Of a stretch of DNA of 13,527 nucleotides, positions 6,401 through 13,527 are shown in pieces. The DNA lies in assembly GCA_022839105.1 (NCBI GenBank), contig JALHDH010000086.1, forward strand, positions 1-13,527, in the 5' to 3' direction. The DNA is from a bacterium. Its GTDB lineage: Bacteria > Vulcanimicrobiota > Xenobia > Xenobiales > Xenobiaceae. The position numbers were made by a program, and so were the translations under genes. The notes below the pieces were generated by a model. The model worked only from the letters and a program-made list of their open reading frames with translations. It was not told the origin of the DNA and made no database searches. How positions within the stretch are numbered: the stretch's first letter is position 1; each line of letters begins with the position of its first letter.

Positions 6401-6724
6401 GTGAACCGCATCCGCTTCTCCGTCCTGATCCTCCTGGCCCTCGTGGCCTTCCTGGGGCACGCCCTGCCGGCCCGGGCCCTGGCCCCTGCCGAAGTCGTCG
6501 AACCCTGCTGTGCCGGACACCACGTGCACGCCGAGTCCAGCCCCGCCCTGGCGGCCGAGGAGGCTCCCCTCCAGGTAGCCGGCGGCGAATGCTCGCGCTG
6601 CCAGGGGTCCAAGAGGTGCTCGGTGTGCAGCGGCTCGGGCAAGAACGGATCCGGGGACGCGTGCTCGATCTGCAGCGGCTCGGGCAAGTGCTACTTCTGC
6701 AACGGAAGCGGCAAGAGCTCGTGA
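6401..6724 (+). CDS. Small secreted protein with four compact CxxCxGxG zinc-finger repeats
   Basis: A 107-residue protein starting at GTG (6401), with AAGGAAGG at 6388-6395 placed 5 nt upstream. Residues 1-26 form a Sec signal peptide: MNRIRF, a hydrophobic core, and a cleavage site after ALPARA. The mature N-terminus has CC (36-37) with H40, H41 and H43, a possible metal site. Residues 64-104 carry four CxxC pairs (C64/67, C73/76, C88/91, C97/100), three followed by SGSG or NGSG and the first by a degenerate QGS. This is the cysteine pattern of the DnaJ zinc-finger domain, compressed to about 40 residues, with no J-domain. Related short motifs occur in anti-TRAP and in other zinc-binding proteins, but export points to a periplasmic or surface role, perhaps metal or client binding. 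A lipobox is not evident. Its stop is 101 bp before the next gene, so the two are probably cotranscribed. The function is unknown. Confidence 0.8.
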   Translation: MNRIRFSVLILLALVAFLGHALPARALAPAEVVEPCCAGHHVHAESSPALAAEEAPLQVAGGECSRCQGSKRCSVCSGSGKNGSGDACSICSGSGKCYFCNGSGKSS

Positions 6725-6811
6725 TCGGCGGGAATCCGGCCCTCGAGGAATCCACATCCTGGGTGCGAACCTTCCGCATCGGGGAGCGGCCCGGGGGCAA
6801 GCCGCTCGGAT

Positions 6812-6820
6812 GGAGGAAGG
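6812..6820 (+). promoter_or_regulatory. Strong ribosome binding site fixing the start of the M41-like gene
   Basis: GGAGGAAGG lies 5 nt upstream of the ATG at 6826. The frame is also open upstream, with a GTG at 6721 that overlaps the previous stop as GTGA, but that GTG lacks a comparable site. The ATG is therefore preferred. Confidence 0.75.
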
Positions 6821-6825
6821 CGGCC

Positions 6826-7506
6826 ATGGGAGTGCTCGGGGTTGCCCGCAGGATGATGAGACCCGAGGTCCAGGCCCGGGTCCTGCGCACGATGGCCAGG
6901 GATCTGGCCATCTATCAGGAGCTTTGGGGCGGCTTGGAGGCGGGCGGGCTCCTGGGACGGATCGATGCGGACGAGTTCTGCGCTTTAGCGGATCGGTTGG
7001 ACCCCCGTCCCGGTCTTTCGGAGTCCGAGTTGCGACGGCGCAAGGCCTTCCACGAGGCGGGGCATGCCGTCGCAGGCCATCTCTTCGGAGCGGGGATCTC
7101 CGACCTCACCTTGGACCGGGACGATTCCCAGCGCCATGCGATCCCCTGGTTCTCTTCTCGGGGCGAGGCCCTGGAGGGCGGCGTCGGGTCCTCGCGGGTG
7201 CAGGACCTGCTGCAGCGTCGGACCCAGGTCCTGCTGGCCGGAGAGGTCGCCCAGGAACTGGCCGGGTTCCATCCCGAGCTGGGGACCGAGGCGGACGAGG
7301 AGGCCATCCTCCAGTCCGCCATGGAACTCGGCGCAGACCTGGACGTCCAGGCGGCCTACGTGACCTGGATGCGCTGGTCCACCCGTCAGTTGCTGGCCTC
7401 GCCCGAGCACTGGTGGAAGGTCGAGGGGGTGGCCGAGGCCCTGCTGGAGCGCACTTCGCTGACTCGAAGCGAGCTCCAGCAGTTCCTGGATTCGCAGGCC
7501 GGCTGA
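6826..7506 (+). CDS. FtsH (M41)-like zinc peptidase domain protein lacking an AAA module
   Basis: A 226-residue cytosolic protein with no signal peptide or membrane segment. RRRKAFHEAGHAVAGHLFG (71-88) has the HEAGH zinc motif (H76, E77, H80) in the same setting as FtsH proteases. VLLAGEVAQELAG at 135-147 corresponds to the FtsH GG.AAEEL segment, and in GTEADEEAI (153-161) D157 is the likely third zinc ligand. The FtsH AAA+ ATPase (about 200 residues with Walker motifs) and the N-terminal membrane anchor are missing, replaced by about 70 residues of helical, Arg/Met-rich sequence. It could act as a stand-alone peptidase on unfolded or specific substrates, or need an ATPase supplied elsewhere. 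It lies 101 bp downstream of the secreted zinc-finger gene, and its stop is 3 bp from that of the convergent P-type ATPase. The M41-like call is good; activity is inferred from intact ligands. Confidence 0.8.
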   Translation: MGVLGVARRMMRPEVQARVLRTMARDLAIYQELWGGLEAGGLLGRIDADEFCALADRLDPRPGLSESELRRRKAFHEAGHAVAGHLFGAGISDLTLDRDDSQRHAIPWFSSRGEALEGGVGSSRVQDLLQRRTQVLLAGEVAQELAGFHPELGTEADEEAILQSAMELGADLDVQAAYVTWMRWSTRQLLASPEHWWKVEGVAEALLERTSLTRSELQQFLDSQAG

Positions 7507-7509
7507 AGT

Positions 7510-10239
7510 TCAGCGTCTGGCGAGCCAACTGCGCCAGGACTTCTCCACCGCCACCACCGGCAGGATCGTCGCGCCGACCAGTGCCGCCTTGATCAGATCC
7601 GCCATCTTCAGGGGCACGGTGTCGAAGATCCCGTTCATGGGCGGAGAGTAGATGAACAAGGCCTGCAGGACGACCAGGATGGCGATTCCCAGGTAGAGCA
7701 TGGGGTTGCTCCACATCCCGACCGTCAGGATCGAGTGCTTCAACGAGCGGCAGTTCAGAAGGTAGAAGATCTGGAACATGACCACGGTGGTGACCGCCAT
7801 CGTCTGGGCCTCGGAGACGGCTGCGCCGGCGGCAAGGCCCGAGGCCAGGGCGTCGGAGCGTTCGTCGAGGAACATCAGCAGGGCGCCGACGGTCATGAGA
7901 ACCGCCACCATGACCGTCCGGTACAGCACGAAGGGGCCGAGGATCGGTTCGCCCGGTCGGCGGGGAGGTCGGTCCATGAGGTCCTTCTCGGGGGCCTCGA
8001 AGGCCAGAGGGGTGGCCAGGAAGAAGGCGGCGATCAGGTTCACCCAGAGCAACTGGGCCGGGAGCATGGGCAAGAGCAGCTCGCCCGTGACGGGATCGAA
8101 GGGGAAGAAGGCCACGCCCCAGGTCAGGATCAGCGCCAGGCCCAGGTTGGTGGGCAGGATGAAGGCCAGGGACTTGACCAGGTTGTCGTAGACGCGTCGG
8201 CCCTCTTCGACGGCGGCCCGGATGCTGGCGAAGTTGTCGTCGGTCAACACCAGATCGGCGGCCTGCTTGCTGACCGAGGTGCCCGTGATCCCCATGGCCA
8301 CGCCGATATTGGCCTGCTTCAAGGCCGGAGCGTCGTTGACCCCGTCCCCGGTCATGGCCACCACCTCGCCCTGGGCCTGCAGGTTTCGCACCAGGCGAAG
8401 CTTGTGCTCGGGGGCCACCCGGGCGAAGACGTGGCAGCGGCGCAGGGATTCGGTGAGGGCCGCGTCGTCCATCCGGGCCAGTTCCCGGCCCGCGATGGCC
8501 GGGATTTCCGAGTGCAGGCCGAGTTGCGCCCCGATGGCCTGGGCGGTGGCCTGGTGGTCGCCGGTGATCATCTTGACCGTGATCCCGGCGTGGTGGCAGG
8601 CTCGGATGGCCTCGATGGCCTCCGAGCGGGGCGGATCGATCATCCCTTGAAGGCCCAGGAAGCGGAATCCCGATTCGGTGTCCTCCAGGGCCAGCTCGCC
8701 GTGGTCTTCAGGCAGGGCCTTCCGGGCGAAGGCCAGGACCCGGATGCCCCGGGAGGCCATCTCCTCGACCTGGCCCAGGACTTCCCGGGCAGCCGTCTCC
8801 GGGCAGCGCGCCAGGATCACCTCGGGGGCTCCCTTCAGGAGCAGGACCGTCTCCTCTCCCATCCGGTGCAGCGTCGCCATGAACTGGTTCTCGCTCTCGA
8901 AGGGGATGGAATCCAGCCGGGGGGACTCCTGGCGCAGGTCCGGGACCTTCAGGCCCGCCTTCTCGGCAGCCGTCAGGAGCGCTCCCTCGGTGGGATCTCC
9001 GGTCACGCTCCAGCGACCCGCTTCCTCCTGGAGCGAGGCGTCGTTGCACAGGGCTCCGGCCACCAGCAGGTCGCGTCCGGCCTGGAGGAGATCGGGGCTG
9101 AAGCCGCCCACCGGCTGGTAGCCCACCCCGTCCACGGCGACGGTCCCCTCATTCGGCGTCCACAAGGCCTGGACGGTCATCTCGTTGCGGGTCAGGGTGC
9201 CGGTCTTGTCGGTGCAGATCACCGTGGTGCTGCCCAGGGTCTCGACGGCGGGCAGCTTGCGGATCACGGCCTGGCGCCGGGCCATGCGCTGGACTCCGAT
9301 GGCCAGGGCGATCGTCACCACGGCGGGAAGGCTTTCGGGGATGGCGCCGACGGCCAGGGCGATGGCGAAGGTGATGGTGCCCCTCAGGGCTTCGAAGAAG
9401 GCGGATCCGTTGCCCAGCATCTCGCGGGCGGTGCCGACGGCCAGCATGACGGCCGAGAGGGCCACGATCCCAACCGTCAGCTTGCCGCCGATCTCCTGCA
9501 GGGCCCGGGTCAGGGGGGTGACCAGGTCCGTGGCCTCCGTCAGCAGGGTCGAGATCCGGCCCAATTCGGTCCTGCCCGCGGTGGCCACCACCACTCCCGT
9601 CCCGGTGCCGTAGGTGACCAGGGTTCCGGCAAAGGCCAGGCAACTGCGGTCTCCCAGGGCGGCCTCGGGGTCCACCGCCCCCGTCGACTTCTCGACGGGG
9701 ACCGATTCGCCCGTCAGGGCCGCCTCTTCGATCTGGAGCGTCCGGATCGCCAGCAGGCGCAGGTCGGCCGGGACCTTGTCCCCGCTGGCCAGCATCACCA
9801 GGTCGCCGGTCACCAGGTCGGCGACGGGCACCGAGAGGCGTTGTCCGTCGCGCAGGACCACGGCGAATTCGGGGACCATCCCCGAGAGGGCCTCGATGGC
9901 CCGGCTGGCCCGGAACTCCTGGAAGAACCCGATGGCTGCGTTGAGGATCACCACGGCCAGGATCACCAGGCCGTTCTTGATCCCGTCTCGGGGGTCCGCC
10001 AGCAGGGCCACCACCGAGGCCACCAGGAGGACCCAGATCAGCGGGTTGTTGATCTGCCTCCAGAGGATGGTCCACAGCGAGTCCCCCTGAGGGCGTGGAA
10101 GCAGGTTGGGGCCGTTTCTGTCCAGGCGGACCCTGGCTTCCTGGCTGGAGAGGCCTTCTGAAGAGGACTCCAGGGCTTCCAGGGTCTCTTGAGCGGTCCG
10201 GGAATGCCAGGGGAGGGTCGGGTTCGGTTCGCTCTGCAT
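7510..10239 (-). CDS. P2-type cation-translocating P-type ATPase (HAD family)
   Basis: A 909-residue inner-membrane pump with all catalytic parts: an N-terminal cation-ATPase domain (1-50), actuator loop LTGES (175-179), phosphorylation site DKTGTLT (344-350), nucleotide-domain KGAP (469-472), MITGD (557-561), and the hinge TGDGVNDAP (630-638). About ten membrane segments are visible, with PESLP (301-305) in M4 and the LLWVNL...MDRPPR segment after M6 typical of the SERCA/PMR1/MgtA group. Aligned with SERCA, the M4 glutamate (E302), the M5 asparagine (N698) and the M6 asparagine (N734) are kept, but the M5 Glu is Leu701 and the M6 Thr-Asp is Ala737-Ala738. A Ca2+-type site is therefore unlikely and the substrate is open. 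Start ATG 10239 has AAGGAAG about 10 nt upstream; the open frame extends further but runs back over ygfK. It converges with the M41-like gene. Confidence 0.92.
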   Translation of the reverse strand: MQSEPNPTLPWHSRTAQETLEALESSSEGLSSQEARVRLDRNGPNLLPRPQGDSLWTILWRQINNPLIWVLLVASVVALLADPRDGIKNGLVILAVVILNAAIGFFQEFRASRAIEALSGMVPEFAVVLRDGQRLSVPVADLVTGDLVMLASGDKVPADLRLLAIRTLQIEEAALTGESVPVEKSTGAVDPEAALGDRSCLAFAGTLVTYGTGTGVVVATAGRTELGRISTLLTEATDLVTPLTRALQEIGGKLTVGIVALSAVMLAVGTAREMLGNGSAFFEALRGTITFAIALAVGAIPESLPAVVTIALAIGVQRMARRQAVIRKLPAVETLGSTTVICTDKTGTLTRNEMTVQALWTPNEGTVAVDGVGYQPVGGFSPDLLQAGRDLLVAGALCNDASLQEEAGRWSVTGDPTEGALLTAAEKAGLKVPDLRQESPRLDSIPFESENQFMATLHRMGEETVLLLKGAPEVILARCPETAAREVLGQVEEMASRGIRVLAFARKALPEDHGELALEDTESGFRFLGLQGMIDPPRSEAIEAIRACHHAGITVKMITGDHQATAQAIGAQLGLHSEIPAIAGRELARMDDAALTESLRRCHVFARVAPEHKLRLVRNLQAQGEVVAMTGDGVNDAPALKQANIGVAMGITGTSVSKQAADLVLTDDNFASIRAAVEEGRRVYDNLVKSLAFILPTNLGLALILTWGVAFFPFDPVTGELLLPMLPAQLLWVNLIAAFFLATPLAFEAPEKDLMDRPPRRPGEPILGPFVLYRTVMVAVLMTVGALLMFLDERSDALASGLAAGAAVSEAQTMAVTTVVMFQIFYLLNCRSLKHSILTVGMWSNPMLYLGIAILVVLQALFIYSPPMNGIFDTVPLKMADLIKAALVGATILPVVAVEKSWRSWLARR

Positions 10240-10445
10240 GGCGGTCGGTCTTCCTTCTGGGTCTTGGTGCCCATCGCCGGTTGTGGTGCGGCGGAAAGGC
10301 CACCCTTCCGTGCACCGGGAATCGGGCTTGAAGGGGAGGCTTCCCGTTTCTGCCCGGGTATATGCCTTGCTCCCAGGCAGGGCGCCTGGGAGCAAGGCCG
10401 GATGGTTCTTGCAGGGTCCCCCCCGGGATCCGGTGCGTTTCCGGT
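10240..10445. other. Intergenic region between ygfK and the P-type ATPase
   Basis: These 206 bp hold no supported gene. The main feature is a strong hairpin at 10364-10398 (separate entry). Next to it, a TATACC hexamer on the minus strand could be part of a -10 box for the ATPase, but no matching -35 was found. The rest shows nothing I can name. Confidence 0.4.
10364..10398 (-). terminator. Perfect 15-bp inverted repeat downstream of ygfK, terminator-like
   Basis: Arms GCCTTGCTCCCAGGC (10364-10378) and GCCTGGGAGCAAGGC (10384-10398) pair perfectly around a 5-nt loop, 47 bp after the ygfK stop and 124 bp before the ATPase start. Position and strength fit transcription termination of the ygfK operon. 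No U-run follows on the minus strand (the next bases are ATATACC), so it is not a canonical intrinsic terminator. It could also block RNA decay or be a palindromic repeat shared across the genome. Confidence 0.5.
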
Positions 10446-13436
10446 TCAGCCGACGGCCACCGGGGAGGGCGGAAGCAGCCAGGCGTAGTCGGTCAGCACG
10501 GCCCAGAGGATCTTCTCCAGGGCCGGGTCGATTCCGGGATCGGCTTCTTCCAGATCCACCTCGCGGGTCTGATCCACCCGCAGGCGGAACCTCTTGTCGC
10601 CCAGGTGGTAGAATCCCGGCACGACGCTCTCCTCGAATTCCTTCTCGGTCGAGAAGAGGGTCAGCTTCTCGAGGTAGGGGGAGCTGTCGTAGGGACAGAA
10701 GGTCGTGCAGTTCCCGCACTCGTTGCACATCCGGTCGATGTGCAGGATCTGCGGGTTCTCCAGCCCCTTGACGATCAGCGACAGGTAGGCCCGGTTGGGG
10801 CAGACCTGGACGCAGTTCTCGCAGATGTCCCCGCACTGCAGGCAGCGCTCGACCTCCTTGGAACTGTCGTCATACAGGCGAAGGATGCCGTGCTTGGCGT
10901 GGCAGTCCCCGGTGCAGCCGGGAATCGGGTGGTGCCAGGCGCCGGCGATGGCGTCCACCGCCTTGCGCGCGTCGGCGATGGCCTCCACGATGGTGGCCGG
11001 GCCCAGGTTCGCATCCCCGATCACGAAGACTCCGCTCTGCGAAGACTCCAGGGTGGCCGGATCGACCTGGACGCGACCCCGCTCGGTCATGGCCAGACCG
11101 TTGGCCTGGAAGAGGTGGGGGTCGACCTTCTCGCCGACGGCGGCGATCAGGGTGGTGCAGGGGACCGAGACGGTCTGGTCGGTCTCGACCGGGGTCCGCC
11201 GGCCGCTGGCGTCGGGCGGACCCAACTCCATCTTGCGGCAGAGCAGCCTTCCTTCCTCCCAGGAGAGCGGAGCCAGCAATTCCAGGAATTCCACCCCATC
11301 GGCCAGGGCCAGGTGCAGCTCCTCCTCGTCGGCGGGCATGAAGCGCCGGGTCCGGCGGTACACCACCCGCGAGCGCTGGACTCCCGGCGTCCGTCGGGCG
11401 GCCCGGGCGGCATCCATGGCGGTGTTCCCGCCTCCGATGACGAGCACGTCGGTTCCCAGCTCCGGGAGGGTCCCCGCCCGGTGACGCTCGAGGAACTCGA
11501 TCACGTTCAGGGCCTCACCCTTCTCCAGGCGCAGGGTTCCCTGGGCCTGGGCGCCCACGGCCAGGATCACGTGGGTGAATCCCCGGCTCTTGAGCTCCTG
11601 GACGCTGGGGGCCTCCTGGCCGGTCCGCACCTCGACGCCCATCTTCTCCATCAGGGCCACGTCGCAGTCCACGCTCTCTTCCGAGATGCGGAACTCGGGG
11701 ACCACGTAGCGCACGATGCCGCCCAGGCGCTCCCGCTTCTCGAAGAGGGTGACGGGGACTCCCTGGCGGCCCAGGAAGAAGGCCGCCGAGATCCCCGCCG
11801 GGCCTCCGCCGACCACGGCCACCCGATGTGGCGAGGTCTTCGGAGGGGTGCCCAGCTCGGCCATGAGGGCCTCGAATCCGGCCTTGGCGGCCTGCAGCTT
11901 GACGTTGCGGATGGACACGGGCTCTTCATAGAAGTTGCGGGTGCACTTGTCCATGCAGCGGTGATTGCAGACCGTGCCGGTCATGAAGGGGAGGGGGTTC
12001 TTTTCGGTGATCAGGCGCAAGGAGCCCAGCGCGTCGCCCTTGCCGAAGAGTTCGATGTACTCCGGGATGTCCTGACGGATCGGGCAGCCATGCGTGCAGG
12101 GCGCCGTGAAGCAGTCGACCAGGGGGACCTTGCCGTCCAGCTTGCGCCGGGGGGCGGGCTTGAGGGCCTTGAGGTGCTGGGGGTCGTGGCGGGCCTGCTC
12201 GGCCAGCCGGGTCACCCGGCCCACCGACACGCCCTGGAAGGCAGGGATCTCCAGGGTGGACAGGGATCGGGCCATCTGGGTGAAGCGCCCGTAGCCGCCC
12301 GGCTTGAGCAGGGTGGTGGCCATGGTGACCGGCCAGATCCCGGCCGAGACCAGTCCCTCGAGGTTGAAGGCCTCCACGCCGCCCGAGAACGACAAGCGCA
12401 TCTGCCCGTCGAATTCTTCGCTGATGCGGCGGGCCAGCTCCATGGTCAGCGGGTAGAGCGACCGGCCGCTCATGTACATCTCTTCGCCCGGCAACTCGGC
12501 CCGGGCGATGCGGACAGGGAAAGTGTTGGTCAGCTTCAGGCCGAAGGTCACCCCGTGTTCGCCGGCCAGGGCCTGCAGGCGCCGGAACATGGGCACCGCG
12601 TCGTGGAACTGCAGGTCGTGCTTGAAGTGGAAGTCGTCGAAGACCAGGTAGTCATAGCCCATCTGGTCCATGGTGCGGCGGGCGAAGTCGTACCCCAGCA
12701 GCGTCGGGTTGCACTTGACGAAGGTGTGCAGCTTCTTGGTGTGGATCAGGTACTCGGCGATCCGCTCGATTTCCTCGGGCGGGCACCCGTGCAGGGTGGA
12801 CAGGGTGATCGACGTGCAGACCCGGGGCGAGATCTCCCGGAGGCAGGCCTCGTCCACGCGCTCGAAGCGGTCCAGGTTGGCCCGGGCCCAGGCCAGGCAT
12901 TCCGCCCAGATGGGGGTGGCGCTGGCGTCCTTGAGACCCTCGATGAAGGAGTCGATCTTCTCGGAGGTGATGCCTTCGTAGTTGTAGCCCACGCTCATGT
13001 TGAACATGAATCCGTCGGGCCGCCCCCAGCCGAACTCGTGGCTGAGCAGCTTCAAGGCGAACCAGGCCTTGACGTACTCGTCGAAGGCCTCGGGGACGCG
13101 CAGCTCGGTCGACCACTCGACGTTGTAGCACTCGTCCTCGGCCAGGATGCAGGGCTTGGAGACCGGCAGATCCTCGCCGTCCAGGGTCTGGACGGTCTTG
13201 AGCTCGAAGAAGCGCGCTCCGGCATGGTAGGCAGCCAGGATGTTCTGGGCCAGTTGGGTGTGTGGGCCCGCCGCGGGGCCGAAGGGGGTCTCGAGGTGCT
13301 CGCCAAAGAGGTCCAGCCTCTGCGTCGAGGGAGCCACGAAGCCATGATGCAGGGCGAAGAACGTGCCTTGCTTCTTCTCTTCGAGGATCCACTGCATCAG
13401 TTCATGGAACGGGATGGGCGTCATTCGGTCGGACAT
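10446..13436 (-). CDS. ygfK: YgfK, putative selenate reductase / multidomain flavin-FeS oxidoreductase
   Basis: A 996-residue cytosolic protein, close to the roughly 1030 of E. coli YgfK. Residues 1-430 are a TIM-barrel related to dihydropyrimidine/dihydroorotate dehydrogenases (ETPFGPAAGPHTQLAQN about 49-65, STLHGCPPEEIERI about 213-226, SGGVEAFN 351-358). Residues 440-830 are a GltD-like module with cluster cysteines (C442, C447, C451; C490, C494, C498), FAD-binding VVGGGPAGIS (541-550), NAD(P)-binding VIGGGNTAMDAAR (666-678) and GVFVIGDAN (802-810). Residues 865-914 hold ferredoxin-type cysteines (C865, C868, C872, C875, C879; C904, C907, C910, C914). Electrons likely pass from NAD(P)H via FAD and the clusters to the barrel. 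The family is linked to selenium-dependent molybdenum hydroxylases and to anaerobic purine/urate breakdown clusters; the true substrate is unsettled. The ATG at 13436 has GGAG about 8 nt upstream and follows an amidohydrolase-like gene by 11 bp. Confidence 0.93.
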   Translation of the reverse strand: MSDRMTPIPFHELMQWILEEKKQGTFFALHHGFVAPSTQRLDLFGEHLETPFGPAAGPHTQLAQNILAAYHAGARFFELKTVQTLDGEDLPVSKPCILAEDECYNVEWSTELRVPEAFDEYVKAWFALKLLSHEFGWGRPDGFMFNMSVGYNYEGITSEKIDSFIEGLKDASATPIWAECLAWARANLDRFERVDEACLREISPRVCTSITLSTLHGCPPEEIERIAEYLIHTKKLHTFVKCNPTLLGYDFARRTMDQMGYDYLVFDDFHFKHDLQFHDAVPMFRRLQALAGEHGVTFGLKLTNTFPVRIARAELPGEEMYMSGRSLYPLTMELARRISEEFDGQMRLSFSGGVEAFNLEGLVSAGIWPVTMATTLLKPGGYGRFTQMARSLSTLEIPAFQGVSVGRVTRLAEQARHDPQHLKALKPAPRRKLDGKVPLVDCFTAPCTHGCPIRQDIPEYIELFGKGDALGSLRLITEKNPLPFMTGTVCNHRCMDKCTRNFYEEPVSIRNVKLQAAKAGFEALMAELGTPPKTSPHRVAVVGGGPAGISAAFFLGRQGVPVTLFEKRERLGGIVRYVVPEFRISEESVDCDVALMEKMGVEVRTGQEAPSVQELKSRGFTHVILAVGAQAQGTLRLEKGEALNVIEFLERHRAGTLPELGTDVLVIGGGNTAMDAARAARRTPGVQRSRVVYRRTRRFMPADEEELHLALADGVEFLELLAPLSWEEGRLLCRKMELGPPDASGRRTPVETDQTVSVPCTTLIAAVGEKVDPHLFQANGLAMTERGRVQVDPATLESSQSGVFVIGDANLGPATIVEAIADARKAVDAIAGAWHHPIPGCTGDCHAKHGILRLYDDSSKEVERCLQCGDICENCVQVCPNRAYLSLIVKGLENPQILHIDRMCNECGNCTTFCPYDSSPYLEKLTLFSTEKEFEESVVPGFYHLGDKRFRLRVDQTREVDLEEADPGIDPALEKILWAVLTDYAWLLPPSPVAVG

Positions 13437-13447
13437 CAGGGTTCTCC

Positions 13448-13527
13448 TCAGCCGTTGATGGAATTCCAGAGTTTCCGGGCGCTCTCGCGGCAGCGGGCCA
13501 TCAGGTCCGCCTCGTCGGTCACCAGGA
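13448..13527 (-). CDS. C-terminal end of a probable amidohydrolase (SsnA-like), partial
   Basis: Only the last 26 complete codons are in the window, ending DEADLMARCRESARKLWNSING before TGA at 13448. A closing helix with D.....AR..A..LW is common at the end of metal-dependent amidohydrolases, including SsnA, which neighbours ygfK in E. coli and in purine-degradation clusters. The spacing to ygfK is 11 bp and the ygfK ribosome binding site overlaps this stop, so they form one operon. The product name rests mostly on context and is tentative. Confidence 0.5.
   Translation of the reverse strand, partial: LVTDEADLMARCRESARKLWNSING

Noticed and set aside
6721..6825. GTG at 6721 overlapping the previous stop (GTGA) as start of the M41-like gene
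   Set aside because: It lacks a good ribosome binding site, while the ATG at 6826 has GGAGGAAGG 5 nt upstream. The GTG remains a minor possibility.
2695..7506. Plus-strand open frame of about 1600 codons across hsp70 and amrS
   Set aside because: Its first 4 kb is antisense to two clearly recognised genes and is low-complexity Gly/Pro/Ala/Gln/Arg sequence. Only the end, from the ATG at 6826, encodes a plausible protein and is annotated as the M41-like gene.
7502..7514. 13-bp palindrome GCTGAA-G-TTCAGC spanning two convergent stop codons
   Set aside because: The loop is a single base and the symmetry follows from both genes ending in CGCTGA or GGCTGA, so it is not credible as a bidirectional terminator.
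7735..10161. Plus-strand open frame of about 800 codons
   Set aside because: It is antisense to the P-type ATPase, whose catalytic motifs are unmistakable; the translation is Gly/Gln/His/Asp-rich without domains.
10240..10836. N-terminal extension of the P-type ATPase
   Set aside because: The open frame continues upstream of 10239 into ygfK, but the extension is Arg/Gly-rich, unlike the family, and the residue-1 ATG gives the usual N-terminus.
1..13527. tRNA, rRNA, CRISPR array, insertion sequence or attachment site
   Set aside because: I saw no cloverleaf-like gene, ribosomal RNA block, spaced direct-repeat array, transposase or terminal inverted repeats on either strand.
1..13527. Alternative genetic code or selenocysteine at internal TGA
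   Set aside because: All genes with a visible stop end in TGA and recognised proteins stop at their expected lengths; no in-frame TGA interrupts a conserved domain, including in ygfK.

Overview
The window is a GC-rich (by eye about two-thirds G+C), densely coded stretch of a bacterial chromosome. All nine complete or partial genes whose stops are visible end in TGA, most starts have GGAGG-type ribosome binding sites, and long spurious open frames run antisense to the real genes, as expected at this composition. The gene set (YgfK, AmrS, an Hsp70 with a DUF3731-type tail, an OPT transporter) suggests a Gram-negative-type bacterium with an anaerobic or facultative side. I cannot assign a phylum from this sequence alone.

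Left block, 1-6204, minus strand, read right to left. A probable operon runs amrS (AmmeMemoRadiSam radical SAM enzyme) -> large Hsp70-family ATPase -> a divergent activase-like ASKHA protein -> a small zinc-ribbon membrane protein with a polyproline tail -> an OPT-family transporter that leaves the window. Gaps are 48, 44 and -14 bp, then 118 bp with two tandem hairpins before the OPT gene. The amrS-hsp70 gap holds a five-codon mini-ORF with a strong ribosome binding site (Met-Pro-Pro-Pro-Gly-stop). The hsp70 gene carries a run of ten G in its coding strand.

Middle block, 6205-7506, plus strand. After a divergent intergenic region come two short genes: a signal-peptide protein whose mature part is four compact CxxCxGxG zinc-finger repeats, and a cytosolic HEAGH protein resembling the FtsH (M41) peptidase domain without its AAA ATPase.

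Right block, 7510-13527, minus strand. The end of a probable amidohydrolase (SsnA-like) is followed 11 bp later by ygfK, a multidomain flavin/Fe-S oxidoreductase tied to selenium-dependent hydroxylases and purine/urate breakdown. A 206-bp gap with a perfect 15-bp hairpin follows, then a P2-type ATPase that converges on the M41-like gene with 3 bp between the stops.

The most interesting parts are the amrS/hsp70/pseudo-activase operon with its polyproline and homopolymer elements, the zinc-finger/orphan-peptidase pair, and the P-type ATPase that lacks two of the usual membrane cation ligands. No tRNA, rRNA, CRISPR array or insertion sequence was seen.
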